A DNA stretch of 64,000 bases, taken from contig CM065811.1 of assembly GCA_033398695.1 (NCBI GenBank), forward strand, positions 115,925,501 to 115,989,500, in the 5' to 3' direction. Source of the stretch: Orobanche coerulescens (Eukaryota > Streptophyta > Magnoliopsida > Lamiales > Orobanchaceae). A program made the translations under genes and the position numbers. The notes beneath the pieces were generated by a model. The model was not told the DNA's origin, did no database searches, and worked only from the letters and a program-made list of their open reading frames with translations. Shown here one piece after another: positions 1 through 10,249 of this stretch; position 1 is the first letter of the stretch, and every line of letters begins with the position of its first letter.

Positions 1-920
1 ACAAAATCGTATTGGGAGTCACCCAATAACAACAATCGATAAGGAATATCTCAACATACTTGAACAATTCGAGTCTAAAAAGCAAAACCCGGAAAACCCC
101 CCCAAAATACCTTGAATTTGGACGGAGGGAGATGATTACGTTGATGATGATATGATAGCCCGACTCTACGGTGATGGAAAATGAAGAATACACGGATGAG
201 AAGTGGAAGAAATTGCCCTGGAGGTTCTCTGATCGCCCGACGAGGAAAAACGAAAGAAAAGATGTGAAATGAGGTTTGTGACCTCTGCCCGCTGTTCTTA
301 AAACAGCAGGCTGTTACAGTCGTAACAGGGGATAACTTACGGCCATAACAAAGCTAACATTATAACCGTAATGCATGGGGTGTTACGGCCGTAACACCCT
401 ACTGGACAACAGTCTAAGAAGCTGCTGTCCGAACTGTCCCGGACGACTCCGAAACTCGGACCTGCAATCGAACCAAAAATATGGTTACAAAGTATTCTCA
501 ATGATGAATCTAAGCGCTAAAAGAAAATACAATTCCGACTACCGGGGAATCCGAAATACGAAAAGGAAGATGAAACTCCCTAAACTTATAGGAAATTACA
601 AAAATGGTCCAAGTGTCCGAAAATCACGAGACGATGTCAGATTAACAAACTGAAAGTCACAACACGAATAACTCAGCCATAAGGACTCGTGTAAACAAGG
701 AAACAACGAAAACGAATGAGTTTTACGAGAATCGAACGTACATACGGTAAACACAACATAAAATAGAATTACGTAAAAACATCTCCGAAACTCGTCCAAA
801 TGGAAAAACTCCAAGAATAAAGTAGGTTCAAAATGTCGAAACGGTTACAAGCGAGTCGATAAAAATAGACATACACCAAAAATGGAAACTGCTAAAAATG
901 GAAAGGTACGGATATTACAG
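1..920. other. Non-coding flank of a gypsy relic
   Basis: No coding sequence is supported here. The short open frames have no recognisable motif. The stretch probably derives from gypsy LTR or leader DNA, because it abuts a gypsy RT and carries the palindrome cluster at 311-399, but no LTR end, PBS or TATA box could be placed with confidence. Confidence 0.4.
311..399. repeat. Cluster of TGTTACGGCCGTAACA-type palindromes
   Basis: The last copy, 378-399, is a perfect 22-bp palindrome centred on TTACGGCCGTAA. The first, 311-328, is an almost perfect CTGTTAC...GTAACAG palindrome. Two degenerate half copies lie between (AACTTACGGCCATAAC near 335-350, and ATAACCGTAAT near 363-373). Repeated CpG-rich palindromes also occur in the gypsy LTR at 6675-8740 with a different word, so this is probably LTR regulatory DNA of another gypsy family. 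That last step is inference. Confidence 0.55.
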
Positions 921-2008
921 GAACTAGGAGCCGCACCTATTTCCAGAGCACCATACCATATGGCGCCAACCGAGATGTATGAGTTAAAGAAAGAGCTTGA
1001 AGAATTGTTGCAGAAGGGTTACATTCAACCTAGCGTTTCTCCTTGGGGTGCGCCCATTCTTTTTGTTCGAAAGAAAGACGGATCCCTCCGATTGTGTATT
1101 GATTACATGGAGATGAACAAGATGACGATCAAGAATAAATACCCATTCCCTCGGATCGAAAATTTATTTGATCAACTGCAGGGGGCGAGGGTATTCTCGA
1201 AGATAGAATTGGGATTAGGATACCATCAGTTGAGGATTAAGGAATCTGATATACCGAAATCCGTTTTCAGATCCCGGTACGGCCACTATGAGTTTGTGGT
1301 GATGCCATTTGGACTTACTAATGCTCCTGCGGTGTTTATGCAATTGATGAATCAGGTATTCTTAGAATACTTGGATAAATTAGTGGTTGTTTTCATTGAC
1401 GACATCTTGATCTATTCGAAGGATCCAGAAGAGCATGCAGAACATTTGCGTATTATTTTGAATACTTTGAGGAATGAACAACTTTATGTAAAACTTTCCA
1501 AATGCGAGTTCTAGCTAGAGGAAGTAATGTTCCTTGGGCATGTGATATCAACCGATGGAGTACAGGTAGACCCAAAGAAAGTTGAGGCAATCTTGAGTGG
1601 GAATCTCCCAAGAACGTGTAGGAAGTTCGAAGTTTCTTAGGACTTGCTGGGTATTATCGTCGTTTTGTGGAAGGATTTTCCAAAATTTCTCGTCCGCTTA
1701 CTCAGCTATTGCAGAAGACTCAGAAATTCATGTGGAATGAGAAATGTCAGACTAGTTTTGATGAATTTAAGAGATGACTGACAACGGCGCCAATATTAGC
1801 ACTACCATATGGGACTGATGGGTTCATGGTTTACAGCGTTGCTTCAAATCAGGGTCTGGGTTGCGTGTTGATGCAGAAGGATAGGGTGATTGCCTATGCC
1901 TCTCGACAGTTGAAACCGTATGAGGTTAAATACCCGAAACTGATTAGAGTTAGCAGTCGTTGTGTTTTAAAGAATTACCCGATCAAAGGTATTTATCTAG
2001 TCGATTGT
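921..2008 (+). pseudogene. Ty3/gypsy reverse transcriptase-RNase H relic
   Basis: This is a fragment of gypsy pol that would copy element RNA into DNA. It opens with the RT start ([13 protein letters not shown]), continues through [23 protein letters not shown] and the catalytic F-I-D-D ([10 protein letters not shown], near 1398-1427), then LGHVIS and the connection [18 protein letters not shown], and ends inside RNase H ([13 protein letters not shown]). Lesions are a TAG at 1512-1514 where the family usually has Trp, a frameshift near 1600, another TAG near 1771, a Val where the first RNase H Asp is expected, and a further frameshift near 1940. The motif usually read KIDL is KIEL here. Sequence identity to pol stops at about 2008, with no integrase. 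Confidence 0.88.
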
Positions 2009-2010
2009 TA

Positions 2011-3403
2011 GTAGGTATTCATCCCCATCAATATGGAACATTCACAATCACTTCTATCGGGTCGTTTGATGGCGAACACCTACAAAAACCCTCGATTTTG
2101 ACAATAACAACAACTATGAAAACGGTTTGATGATCTAAATCATAAGTTCCCTTGCGTCTAAATAATATTCGTGCATAAATATTATCAAGAACGCCGATAG
2201 ATTACTAAGAACAAAGAAAGAGGAATAATACTCATACCCGAAAAACAACCAAAACTAACAACTAAGAATATGTGTGTGGTTCAATCTAAACACCCATATA
2301 ATAATATTAGCTACTCATGATCATTTCAACAATAATAGCAAAAATCATGGAATAAAACATGGTATAAATCTTCCCTTGAGAAAATGAAATCGAAGCCCGA
2401 GGAAGGTTTGATGTTCTTCCTTCAAAAACGAATAAAATCTCCTTACAAATGATGAAAATCCTTCACAAATTATATTTCTTGATGTTTAGAACACTCAAAA
2501 GCTGAGAAAAACTGAGTTTGGATCGTGTTTTGCGGCTTGCTCCAAGTTGTGTATATGGTTTTCCCTTATACACCCGTCAAAAATCACAAAAAGTGCAGAA
2601 AATCACATTTCTTGCCCAAACAGGGGGTGGACCGCGGTCTGGGAGGTTGGGACCGTGCTCTAGGTGTTTTGGCTGGGCGCTGCTGTGCGGTCTGAATTTG
2701 GGACCGCGGTCCGGGCTGCATGGCCATGGTCTAAAAGCCATATCTCCCTCAATAGATCTCGTAATTTAGTGTATAATATATTGTTGCGAAGCTGATTTCA
2801 TGAGGAATCCATACATATAGAGAACACAACCAAATTCGAAGTAATGAATCTATAAATTAGAAAATACGACCGACATTGCTCCAATCTTCATCGTTTAGGT
2901 CATGTTCTCGCTCCCGAATTGCTCTTGATCGTCACAAACTCCAATATTGGCCATAAAAGCACCTATTTCACCGCAATCTTCGTCCGGTTACCTATAAAAC
3001 AAAAACACAACATACCAAGCATAAAAATAATAAAAACACTTAAAAACAAACAAAAGCACGACTAAATAGAATGGAATGAGACGATCAAAAATCGACTCAT
3101 CAATAAGTGTGAAGTGAGGGCCGATTTAAATGTAAACACTTATGAATCCAAAGAATTGTCCATGGCCAAAAAGGACACAACAGAATAATGGAAATGTGTT
3201 GAGAACTTGTTGTGTGAATATCATTGTCGATATACACTCTGAAGGAATAGTTCAAGGCATCACATCCACTAGGCCGTCAGTATATCCGATGATATTTGCT
3301 AAAAGAAAGGTTCAAATCTACAAGCTACCTATGCTGATGCAAGAAGAACTCATGAGGACTGAGCAAATGAGGCTGCATTCATGCATGCGTTAATTTCCAT
3401 TCA
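2011..3403. other. Non-coding stretch between gypsy and copia relics
   Basis: I see no gene. Open frames at 2518-2769 and 3142-3393 match no family I know. The only structure noticed is the GACCGCGGTC cluster at 2630-2712. The last 300 bases lie just upstream of a PPT-like tract and may be the decayed 3' end of a copia pol, but no RNase H motif is legible. Confidence 0.4.
2630..2712. repeat. Cluster of GACCGCGGTC palindromes
   Basis: There are two exact 10-bp palindromes GACCGCGGTC, at 2630-2639 and 2702-2711. The second extends to the 12-bp GGACCGCGGTCC. Degenerate copies lie at 2651-2660 (GACCGTGCTC) and near 2686 (GCGGTCTG). Four related words in under 90 bp is more than expected in AT-rich DNA. 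The cluster resembles the other CpG-rich palindrome groups in the window, so LTR origin is inferred. Confidence 0.45.
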
Positions 3404-4383
3404 TGTGGGAGATTGTTGGAAAAAATCGGTTTTAATTGATATTTTAATGGCTAAAATATTTAATTTATGTGAAGTTAAATAGTCCAGGATTAATCTACGG
3501 TCGGAGTAGATAATCGTAGTATATCTAATTTCTCAAAACTGATTATTAGTGAGCGAGAAATTAATGAATGAAGTTAGCCATTTAAAAAGGCATTTTGAAA
3601 TGAACTGGAATATGAAGAATCCCATCCCATATTGGATATGTGATGAAGGTTAATACACTTAATAAAGTGAAGAGAGTTGGATGATGTAATATATGACCAA
3701 GACTATGCACCTAGACTTAGAGTTGACTAAACCACATGCACGCACACATGGGCCCGCCCGCCCGGCCGACCAGCTCGGGCTCAGGCTCTTGGCTCAGGCT
3801 TCTGGTTCGTGGCTCATGAAACTTGGACCTTGAATCTTTATTCTTGGCAATTGGTCTTTAGGATGGTCTTTGGGTGGTCTTCGGGGTCTTGGGCTTGGGC
3901 TTGGAACTGGGCTTTACTTGGGCACGAATATTAATTTTTTTATGCCAAGCAGACCCGAATTTTAAACGTTTGAATACCTCCTCTTGTGACACTTGAAATG
4001 AAACTGTCAGTTACAGTGCACTGAATGTGTGAATTAAACCCGTCTTAATACATTAGTCTTATGGTCATATAAACTATCTTTATGCAGTAGTTTTATGGTT
4101 ATAAAATCTGTATTAATACTGCAGTTTCATTTGTCTTAATGCCTAAGTTAATACCCCGCATGATGGAGAGACCTATATATATATATCAGTGTATAATATG
4201 CTGCATAACATCCATCATATCTTCTCCCACACTCGAAATTCTCAGAAGCATATATACAATCATACTGTTTGCTCAGCTCTCGCATAGTTTAAGTTCGTCG
4301 GAGCTTCTTTTCTAGTGTGCTACAGAAAAGAAGACGTTAGTCGTGTATCTTTGGGGATAATCCGCAAGATAATTAATCTGAAT
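3404..4383 (+). repeat. Copia 5' LTR and leader with upstream PPT-like tract
   Basis: A PPT-like tract TGTGGGAGAT at 3404-3413 is followed by TGTTGGAAAAAATCGG at 3414, a typical copia LTR start. The stretch then runs to the gag ATG at 4384. A long TATA run sits at 4173-4186 after GAGACC, which would place transcription start near 4210-4220. I could not find the LTR 3' end or a tRNA-Met primer site, so LTR and leader are not separated. The upstream PPT suggests that this LTR also served as the 3' end of something now unreadable. Confidence 0.55.
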
Positions 4384-5631
4384 ATGTCTACTGCTTTCGA
4401 TGCTAACTCTTTTGGTCAAAAGACGATCACTCCTGCTGCTGTTCCAACTCTTTCTATTCAGGCAGAAAAACCTGAAAAATACAATGGACTCGATTTCAAG
4501 GGGTGGCAATAGAAAATACTTTTCTACCAGACCACCCTCGGTTTGGCAAAGTTTCTGAAGGATGACCCTCCTGTCATGGCTGGAAATGAAGCAAATGCTG
4601 AAAAACGCGATGCGTTTGATGCATGGGGGCAATGTTATTACCCTTGCCGAAACTATATCCTTAACGGGCTTAGTAATGAACTGTACAATGTGTACAGTGC
4701 CGTGAAAACTTCCAAATACCTTTGGGATTCTTTGGAAAAGAAATATAAGACTGAGGATGCCGGAGCGAAGAAATTCGTGGTTGGCAAGTTTCTTAACTAC
4801 AAGAATGTTGATACGAAAACTATCTTATCTCAAGTCCAAGAGTTGCAATTAATTTTGCATGAGATTCATGTTGAGGGCATGAGTCTGAGTGAATCTGTTC
4901 AAGTGGCGTGTATGACTGAAAAATTAAAATCGAGCTGGAAAGATTTCACGAATTACTTGAAGCACAAGTGAAAGGAGATGTCTCTTGAGGATTTGGTTGT
5001 TCGTCTTCATATTGAATAGGATAATCGAAAGACTGAAACTAAGCCAGGCAAGTCGTTTGCTGCGAACGAGGCTCGTGCAAACTTAATGGAGCAAGGCAAC
5101 TTCATCAAAAGAAAAGTGTCATCAGCACCGCACAATAAAGGAAAGCAGTCTGGCAAGGTTTGGAAGTTTACTCGCAATTATCACAATTGTGGCAAGCCAA
5201 ACCATATGGTTAAGGACTGCAGAAAGCCCAAAGTGCCTAATGGACCAAAAAGGGGGAAGTCAAGTGCCCGCCTCGCTGAACACGGTCCTGCACCAGGAGA
5301 ACTGAATGATTTCGATATGTGTGCAATGGTGTTTGAGGCACGAGAAGAACATATTTATGTTGTCGGGGATATTTATGATTCCGACAAAGCTGCTATGGTT
5401 TTTGAGGCAAATCTGGTCAGCAACCCAAGAGAGTGGTTCATTGATACTGGAGACACTCATCACGTTTGCTCCTATAAGGATATGTTTTCCACTTATACCA
5501 CTACAACTAGTAGAAAGTTGTGTATGGGAAATTCTTCATCTTCTGCGGTCGCTGGAATTGGAAATGTGGTTCTGAAGTTAACTTCTAGAACTGATGCTGA
5601 AGGATGTACTGCATATCCCGAATATCTGTAA
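4384..5631 (+). pseudogene. Copia gag and protease, three in-frame stops
   Basis: The reading frame from ATG 4384 is one frame as far as 5631, interrupted by TAG 4510-4512, TGA 4969-4971 and TAG near 5017. It begins MSTAFDANSFG and holds a gag/UBN2-type domain (roughly residues 30-195). A zinc knuckle near 5176-5219 reads YHNCGKPNHMVKDC, where the first Cys of the CCHC has become Tyr. The aspartic protease active site follows as WFIDTGDTHHVC near 5434-5469, with D-T-G kept. Gag packages the RNA and protease matures Gag-Pol. Absence of frameshifts over 1.2 kb suggests decay mainly by point mutation. The lineage looks Tork/Ivana-like, which is uncertain. Confidence 0.85.
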
Positions 5632-6674
5632 GAATCTGGTCTTTGGATCACTGTTGGTGGAACATGGCTTTAAACTAGTGTTTGAGGCTAAGAAGTTTGT
5701 ACTCAGCAAGTTTGGTTAATTTCTAAGTTGTGGCTATCTTGATTTTGATCTATTTAAAATGAATGTAATGGTTGTGCGTCGTGTAACAAAAACAAGTAAT
5801 AATGAGAAAGATTCTTCTTTTGCTTATATACTTGAGCATTCTGATTTATGGCATGTTAGATTAGGACATGTAAATCTAAATGCGATAAAACGACTTATGA
5901 ATTTATAATTACTTCCAACTTCAAAAATTGATTCACAAAAGAAATGTGAAGTCTGTGTTGAAGGCAAAATGGCCAAATTACCTTTTCGTTTAGTGGAAAG
6001 GTGTACTGAACCTCTAGGTTTAATTCAGACTGATGTATGTGATTTAAAATGATTCAAACTAGAGATGTTAAAAATTATTTTATTAGTTACATTGGTGATT
6101 CCACCCGGTATTGCTAATTATATTTGTTTAGAAGCAAAGATGAAACTATAGAAGCTTTTATAAACTATAAAGTTGAAGTTGCAAATCAACTTAGCAAAAA
6201 GATCAAAATAATTCGAAGTGATAGAGGTGGAGAATATGTTGCACCTAGTGAAGAATTGTGTGCTGAATCAGGCATAATTAATCAAACGACTGCACCATAT
6301 GCACCACAGTTTAATGGTGTTGCTGAACACAAAAATAAAACTTTAAAAGAAATGATGAATGCCATGTTGATCAATTATAGATTACCTGAGAATATGTGGG
6401 GGAAGCTGTTTTAACATCCAACCACATATTGAATAAGATACCTAGTAAAGGTAAATATAAGACACCCTACGAGATGTGGAAAAATCATAAACTATCTTAT
6501 AAATACCTCAAAGTCTAAGGGGTGTTTGCCTAAGGCAACAATACCAGAACCCAAAAAAGTGAAAATCGGACCTAAGACGGATGATTATGTCTTTATTGGA
6601 TATACATACGACAGTATGGCATACAAATTTTTAGTACACAAGTCAAAAAATTCTAAAATTACTCGGGGTACTAC
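5632..6674 (+). pseudogene. Copia pre-integrase and integrase relic
   Basis: After a frameshift near 5600-5640 the protease tail (KNLVFGSLL) continues into GAG-pre-integrase ([17 protein letters not shown], near 5845-5900), then a knuckle-like [14 protein letters not shown] and QTDVCD with the first catalytic Asp. The integrase core ORF at 6124-6414 has SDRGGEY (second Asp) and NGVAEHKNKT (catalytic Glu). 6415-6660 carries the integrase C-terminus (TPYEMWKNHK, VKIGPKTDDYVFIGY) in shifted frames with stops. The element is cut at 6675 by the gypsy LTR, so RT and RNase H are absent from the window. Confidence 0.85.
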
Positions 6675-6970
6675 TGTAATATCCGCATTTTTCTTTCCTG
6701 GTACTTTCTCGATTTGGTGTTTTTTCTATTTTGGTGGCTCATGTGTAACCGTATGTGTATTTCAGGAATACTTATTTTCGGAGTTATTTTTACTCAATTT
6801 CGCAATTGTTGGCTTTTCCGTCGCTTAATGATCCGATTCTCGTAATTGTTGTTCGGAACCGTCGTTTCGGGGTTGCCGTAAATCCATTGTATGTTATTAT
6901 GTGTATTGTGATGTTCCATTTGATGTTTCTATCGTGTTCCGGTGTTCCGGGACTGTCGTTATCCTGTGCC

Positions 6971-7410
6971 TAGCGCGCTCTAAGTTTCGTTAGGTAGCGC
7001 ACGCTAAGCATACTTCAGTAGCGCATGCTACACTTGTTGGTAGCGCGCGCTAGCGAGTCGAGCCCCGATGGCGATAGCTTTGTTTGGTCTGTTCTCGGAC
7101 TATGATTAGCGCACGCTAAGTTTTGTCTAGCGCACGTTGTTGTTGAGGACTAGCACGCGCTAGGTGTCCGGTAGCGCGCGCTAACGCGACAGTCCAGTAC
7201 TGGGCAGTTTACTTCTGGACTTAGTTTGACGTCCAGGTAGCGCACCCTATGGACCGATAGCACGTGCTACCTAGAGGCTATTAGCACACGCTAATTCCTG
7301 TTAGCGCACACTAACGGTCCATAACTATAGGTTCTGGACTGAGGTGTTAGCTTTCTAGACCGGGGTATCAGCCGATAGCGCACGCTAACTTGAAATCTTA
7401 GCACACGCTA
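6971..7410. repeat. Array of 14 TAGCGCRCGCTA palindromes
   Basis: Twelve-base words fitting TAGCGCRCGCTA with few mismatches start at 6971, 6995, 7019, 7041, 7107, 7128, 7151, 7172, 7238, 7258, 7282, 7302, 7376 and 7399. Perfect palindromes are TAGCGCGCGCTA (7041, 7172), TAGCACGTGCTA (7258) and, nearly, TAGCGCATGCTA (7019). The surrounding spacer is not conserved between copies, so only the word is repeated. The array ends 13 bp before the TATA-like box, the position of a U3 enhancer. Confidence 0.85.
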
Positions 7411-7422
7411 ATAACCCTCTGG

Positions 7423-7430
7423 TTATAAAA
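7423..7430 (+). promoter_or_regulatory. TATA-like box of the gypsy LTR
   Basis: TTATAAAA lies directly after the palindrome array. The related minus-strand LTR shows CTATAAATA in the same position relative to its own array (15098-15108), which supports a real core promoter. Confidence 0.6.
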
Positions 7431-8046
7431 ACCAGAGAGTTGACCGGATAGCTCATTTCTTCTCCTTTTCTTTTCTCCTCCGAGAGTTGGGCGATTTGGG
7501 CGATTGGAAACTTGGAGTGGGGCGATTATCATCATCCATTCAAGATCTTTAAATCTCTAACACCGATTTATCATCATCTAATCATCCTCTACCTCTTGAA
7601 TCAAGGTAAATCTTCTAGAACCCTATTTTGGGGAGGTTTCGGGGGTTTTCATGTTTTCATTCGATTCGTCCCGTGTTTTTGATTAATTTATGATGAATAT
7701 GATTAATCTTGTTGGTATTCTTGATTTCCCTACAGATTCATGGTATATTTCGTGGTATTTGCATAATCGAGAGGGTTTGGTTGTGGTCCGCCCTCGTTGT
7801 TGCTCTTGTACGAATCTAGATGAATCGTAGGCGGGTTTTCAGGTGTATTCCATTTCCATATTCGTTTAGAAATGGTTGTGATTGTATTCTTCGTATCGTT
7901 AGGTTCGGTCTCGCCGGTTCCTGGCGGTCGTGTTTGATTCTTCCTTTCCGTTCGTGTCACCGTCTTTCGATCGAGGCAAGTACCCTTATGAACTTACAAT
8001 CTTGACATAGCAGTATTGCATGAGAAATTGCATGTGTGAGTATGCT

Positions 8047-8179
8047 CACTACGGGTAAGATCCGACGGGGTCTCGGTAGGGGTCAACGGAGGTATGGATC
8101 GACGAGCTTGCTTTTAACCACTACGGGTTAGATCTAACGGGGTCTCGGTAGGGGTCCACGGAGTTGTGGATCGACGGTT
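8047..8179 (+). repeat. Tandem 72-bp duplication in LTR (R/U5)
   Basis: The block CACTACGGGT..GGGGTCTCGGTAGGGGTC..ACGGAG..TGGATCGACG occurs at about 8047-8105 and again at about 8121-8179 with a few differences. The related LTR on the other strand has similar but different 92-bp duplications (14269-14503), so this part of the LTR is prone to local duplication. Confidence 0.7.
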
Positions 8180-8745
8180 AATTGTGGTGCATTTTATAAA
8201 TGTGTTTTGATATTGGCGTTTTCGGAAATGTGTGTTTCAACCGATGTTTACATGATTGCATGCATTAACTATAAGGTGTAAGTTGTTTATTTGGTTACTT
8301 GTACTAGCGTAATTGCTAACCCCTTTGGGGACCCATTTTGGGGAAATTCATTTTATGAATTTCAGGTCAGGTTCATCGAGACGAACGGGCGCTGGACTAG
8401 TACGCGGATGATGGCCATGCATTATGATTGTGCATGAGTGTGTTTTTATGGTTTTCTATCTTTTGATGCGATTATCAATTTGTAAACTAATAGAAGTACT
8501 CGAGTACTTAGGAGCTTTGGTTTGTTCGGATTGAAATGTGTGTCTATTATGTTGGTGTTGGATGATTGTGTTGTGTTTGACCGGTTGAACTGGGTGGATT
8601 ATTTTGTTTTGCGTCTTTATGATGAGGTGCTATCATGTTTATTCCCCGAGTCGATGAGTATGTTGGTCGTTTAGCCTGGTGGGTCCCATGTAGGGATTCA
8701 CGGCGCTGTAATATACCTCGAATATCTTAGGGGTGTTACAGAAAA

Positions 8746-8757
8746 TGATATCGGAGC
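8746..8757 (+). promoter_or_regulatory. Probable primer-binding site (tRNA-Met type)
   Basis: TGATATCGGAGC lies 5 bp after the LTR end. Plant elements primed by initiator tRNA-Met usually have TGGTATCAGAGC here, so there are two differences. Confidence 0.6.
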
Positions 8758-8981
8758 TCTAGGTTTATGGATACCTAGGATTGTCCATTTATTGGGTCTT
8801 GTTGTGTTTTGTTTTGCACATAGTCATCACGCTGCCATGATTCCGGTGCTCCCAGTGACCGTAAGTTTTTCCTTACTCTGTTCCTTGTTTTCTTGTATCG
8901 CACCTTCGATTCTTGATTTGTGGTTGTTTTTCCTCTCATACTTACCATCGTATGGATCTTGCTACTTATTTAACATCAGTA

Positions 8982-10240
8982 TGGATGCTGGAAGTCGTGG
9001 TCGTTGATGCGGCCGGGGACGTGGGACAGCCGGTGAGGTGGCCACGTCGCATTCTTCTGGAGCCGACAGTACCGGTGACCGTCATAGCCATGCTTCTACT
9101 CAAGATGGCGCCGACCTTGGTGTTGCAGTTGTTATGCAACAAATGGTGAACCAGATGGCGACAATAGCTCAGGCGGTTCAGAACCCGAATCCAGCCCATG
9201 TTGCTCGGGGCGGAGCAGATCGTTGGCTACAGGATGTTATTAAGATGCATCCTCCTCAGTTTTTGGGAGTTTCAGACCCGATAGGCTGGGAGGGGTGGGT
9301 CAAGGATATATCCAAGGTCTTCATCGCCACCAACTGTCCCGAGGACCGCAAGGTCCCTATTGCACAGTATTTTCTCAATGGGGATGGTACTGACTGGTGG
9401 GAGGCCGTTGAGCCCAGAGACCGCGCTGCTACGTAGGATGAGTTTAAGGACTTGATGGAGACCGAATACTTTCCGTGGCCGGTCAAATTGGCTCGAGTCC
9501 ATACCTTCTTTGACGCTCAGCCTCGGGATATTCCTGTTTCATAGGCTATTGCTGATTTCAATCGCGAGTTGGGCTTCGTGACCAAGTTAGAGAAGAAAGC
9601 GACAAGATTTTCCACTTCTCCAGGCGGATGAAATTGTCGATTCGTGACTACATGTCTGGGCTCGTCTGCACTACTTTGAAGGATTATCAGAGTAGAGCCC
9701 TTTCTTACGATATGTCTGTGACGAATAGTAGGGCGGCTCGCGAGAGCAAGAAGCAGAAGTCCGCCGGTAGTTTTTCGGGCCACAAGGGTGGGGGTCATCA
9801 GAAATCTCAGTCTGCTAATTTTTCCGCCGGTGGTGGTCCAGCTCATTCTACTGGGGGTTTCCGTGGAACTACCAGTACTCCTTCCCGTGATGCGAAGTGT
9901 TTTAACTGTTGCCGACCGGCCATATCAGTCGAGCTTGTCTGAGCCCTTTGTTGACATGTAATCGGTGTGGCTAGCCGGGCCACAAGGCTGCTTTATTTGC
10001 CGAGAGGGAGAAAATTCTTGGTGCCCAGGCTTCCCTTCCAGCGCCTAGGGAACCAAGTGTGAATCAAGGTTCGTTTGCTCCGCAGTCTCCACCAAGTGCT
10101 AGCCGAGGAAGAGGTCGGGATCAGCCCGCTAGAGGGGGAGCTTCCAGCATCGGCTCCGCCCACCCGCGTGTTTATGAGATGAGGAGGGCTAATGATCCAG
10201 CCGCCACCGTGGCCACAGGTACCCTTCATATTCATTCTCA
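8982..10240 (+). pseudogene. Gypsy gag relic with two zinc knuckles
   Basis: The likely start is ATG 8982 (MDAGSRGR). It is followed in frame by TGA 9006-9008 and then by the continuous gag frame to 9436. The retrotransposon gag domain is clear: WLQDVIKMHPPQFLG near 9223, then DWWEAVEPRDR near 9394. A TAG at 9436-9438 and frameshifts near 9540-9620 break it. The C-terminal part (9628-9942) is rich in Ser, Gly and Lys and leads to two tandem CCHC knuckles: CFNC..., broken by a 1-base shift near 9909, and CNRCG, stop, PGHKAA near 9957-9998. Gag would form the particle and bind RNA. Two knuckles in tandem fit a Tekay/Del-type chromovirus. Confidence 0.8.
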
Positions 10241-10249
10241 TCTGTCAGT

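Larger units (their letters stand above)
6675..8740 (+). repeat. Gypsy (Tekay/Del-like) 5' LTR, 2,066 bp
   Basis: The LTR opens TGTAATATCCGC at 6675 and closes GGGGTGTTACA at 8740, followed within 5 bp by a primer-binding-like site. A related LTR in reverse at 13709 ends with the same terminal sequence, which fixes the 3' boundary. Inside are a palindrome array (6971-7410), a TATA-like box (7423-7430) and a duplicated 70-bp block (8047-8179). It interrupts the copia integrase after the sequence GGTACTAC, so a target duplication may be CTAC plus one flanking base, but the other element end is not in the window. Confidence 0.82.

Noticed and set aside
596..814. 72-codon minus-strand open frame
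   Set aside because: Low-complexity composition and no motif; it lies in gypsy-derived non-coding DNA.
2518..2769. 83-codon plus-strand open frame
   Set aside because: No family motif; it spans the GACCGCGGTC cluster in non-coding DNA and has no conserved neighbour.
3142..3393. 83-codon plus-strand open frame before the copia LTR
   Set aside because: It lies where the end of a copia pol might be expected, but no RNase H motif is legible in it or in the other frames.
7730..8005. Overlapping open frames on both strands in the gypsy LTR
   Set aside because: They lie between the LTR's TATA box and its end, and the related LTR at 13709-15268 has no matching frame.
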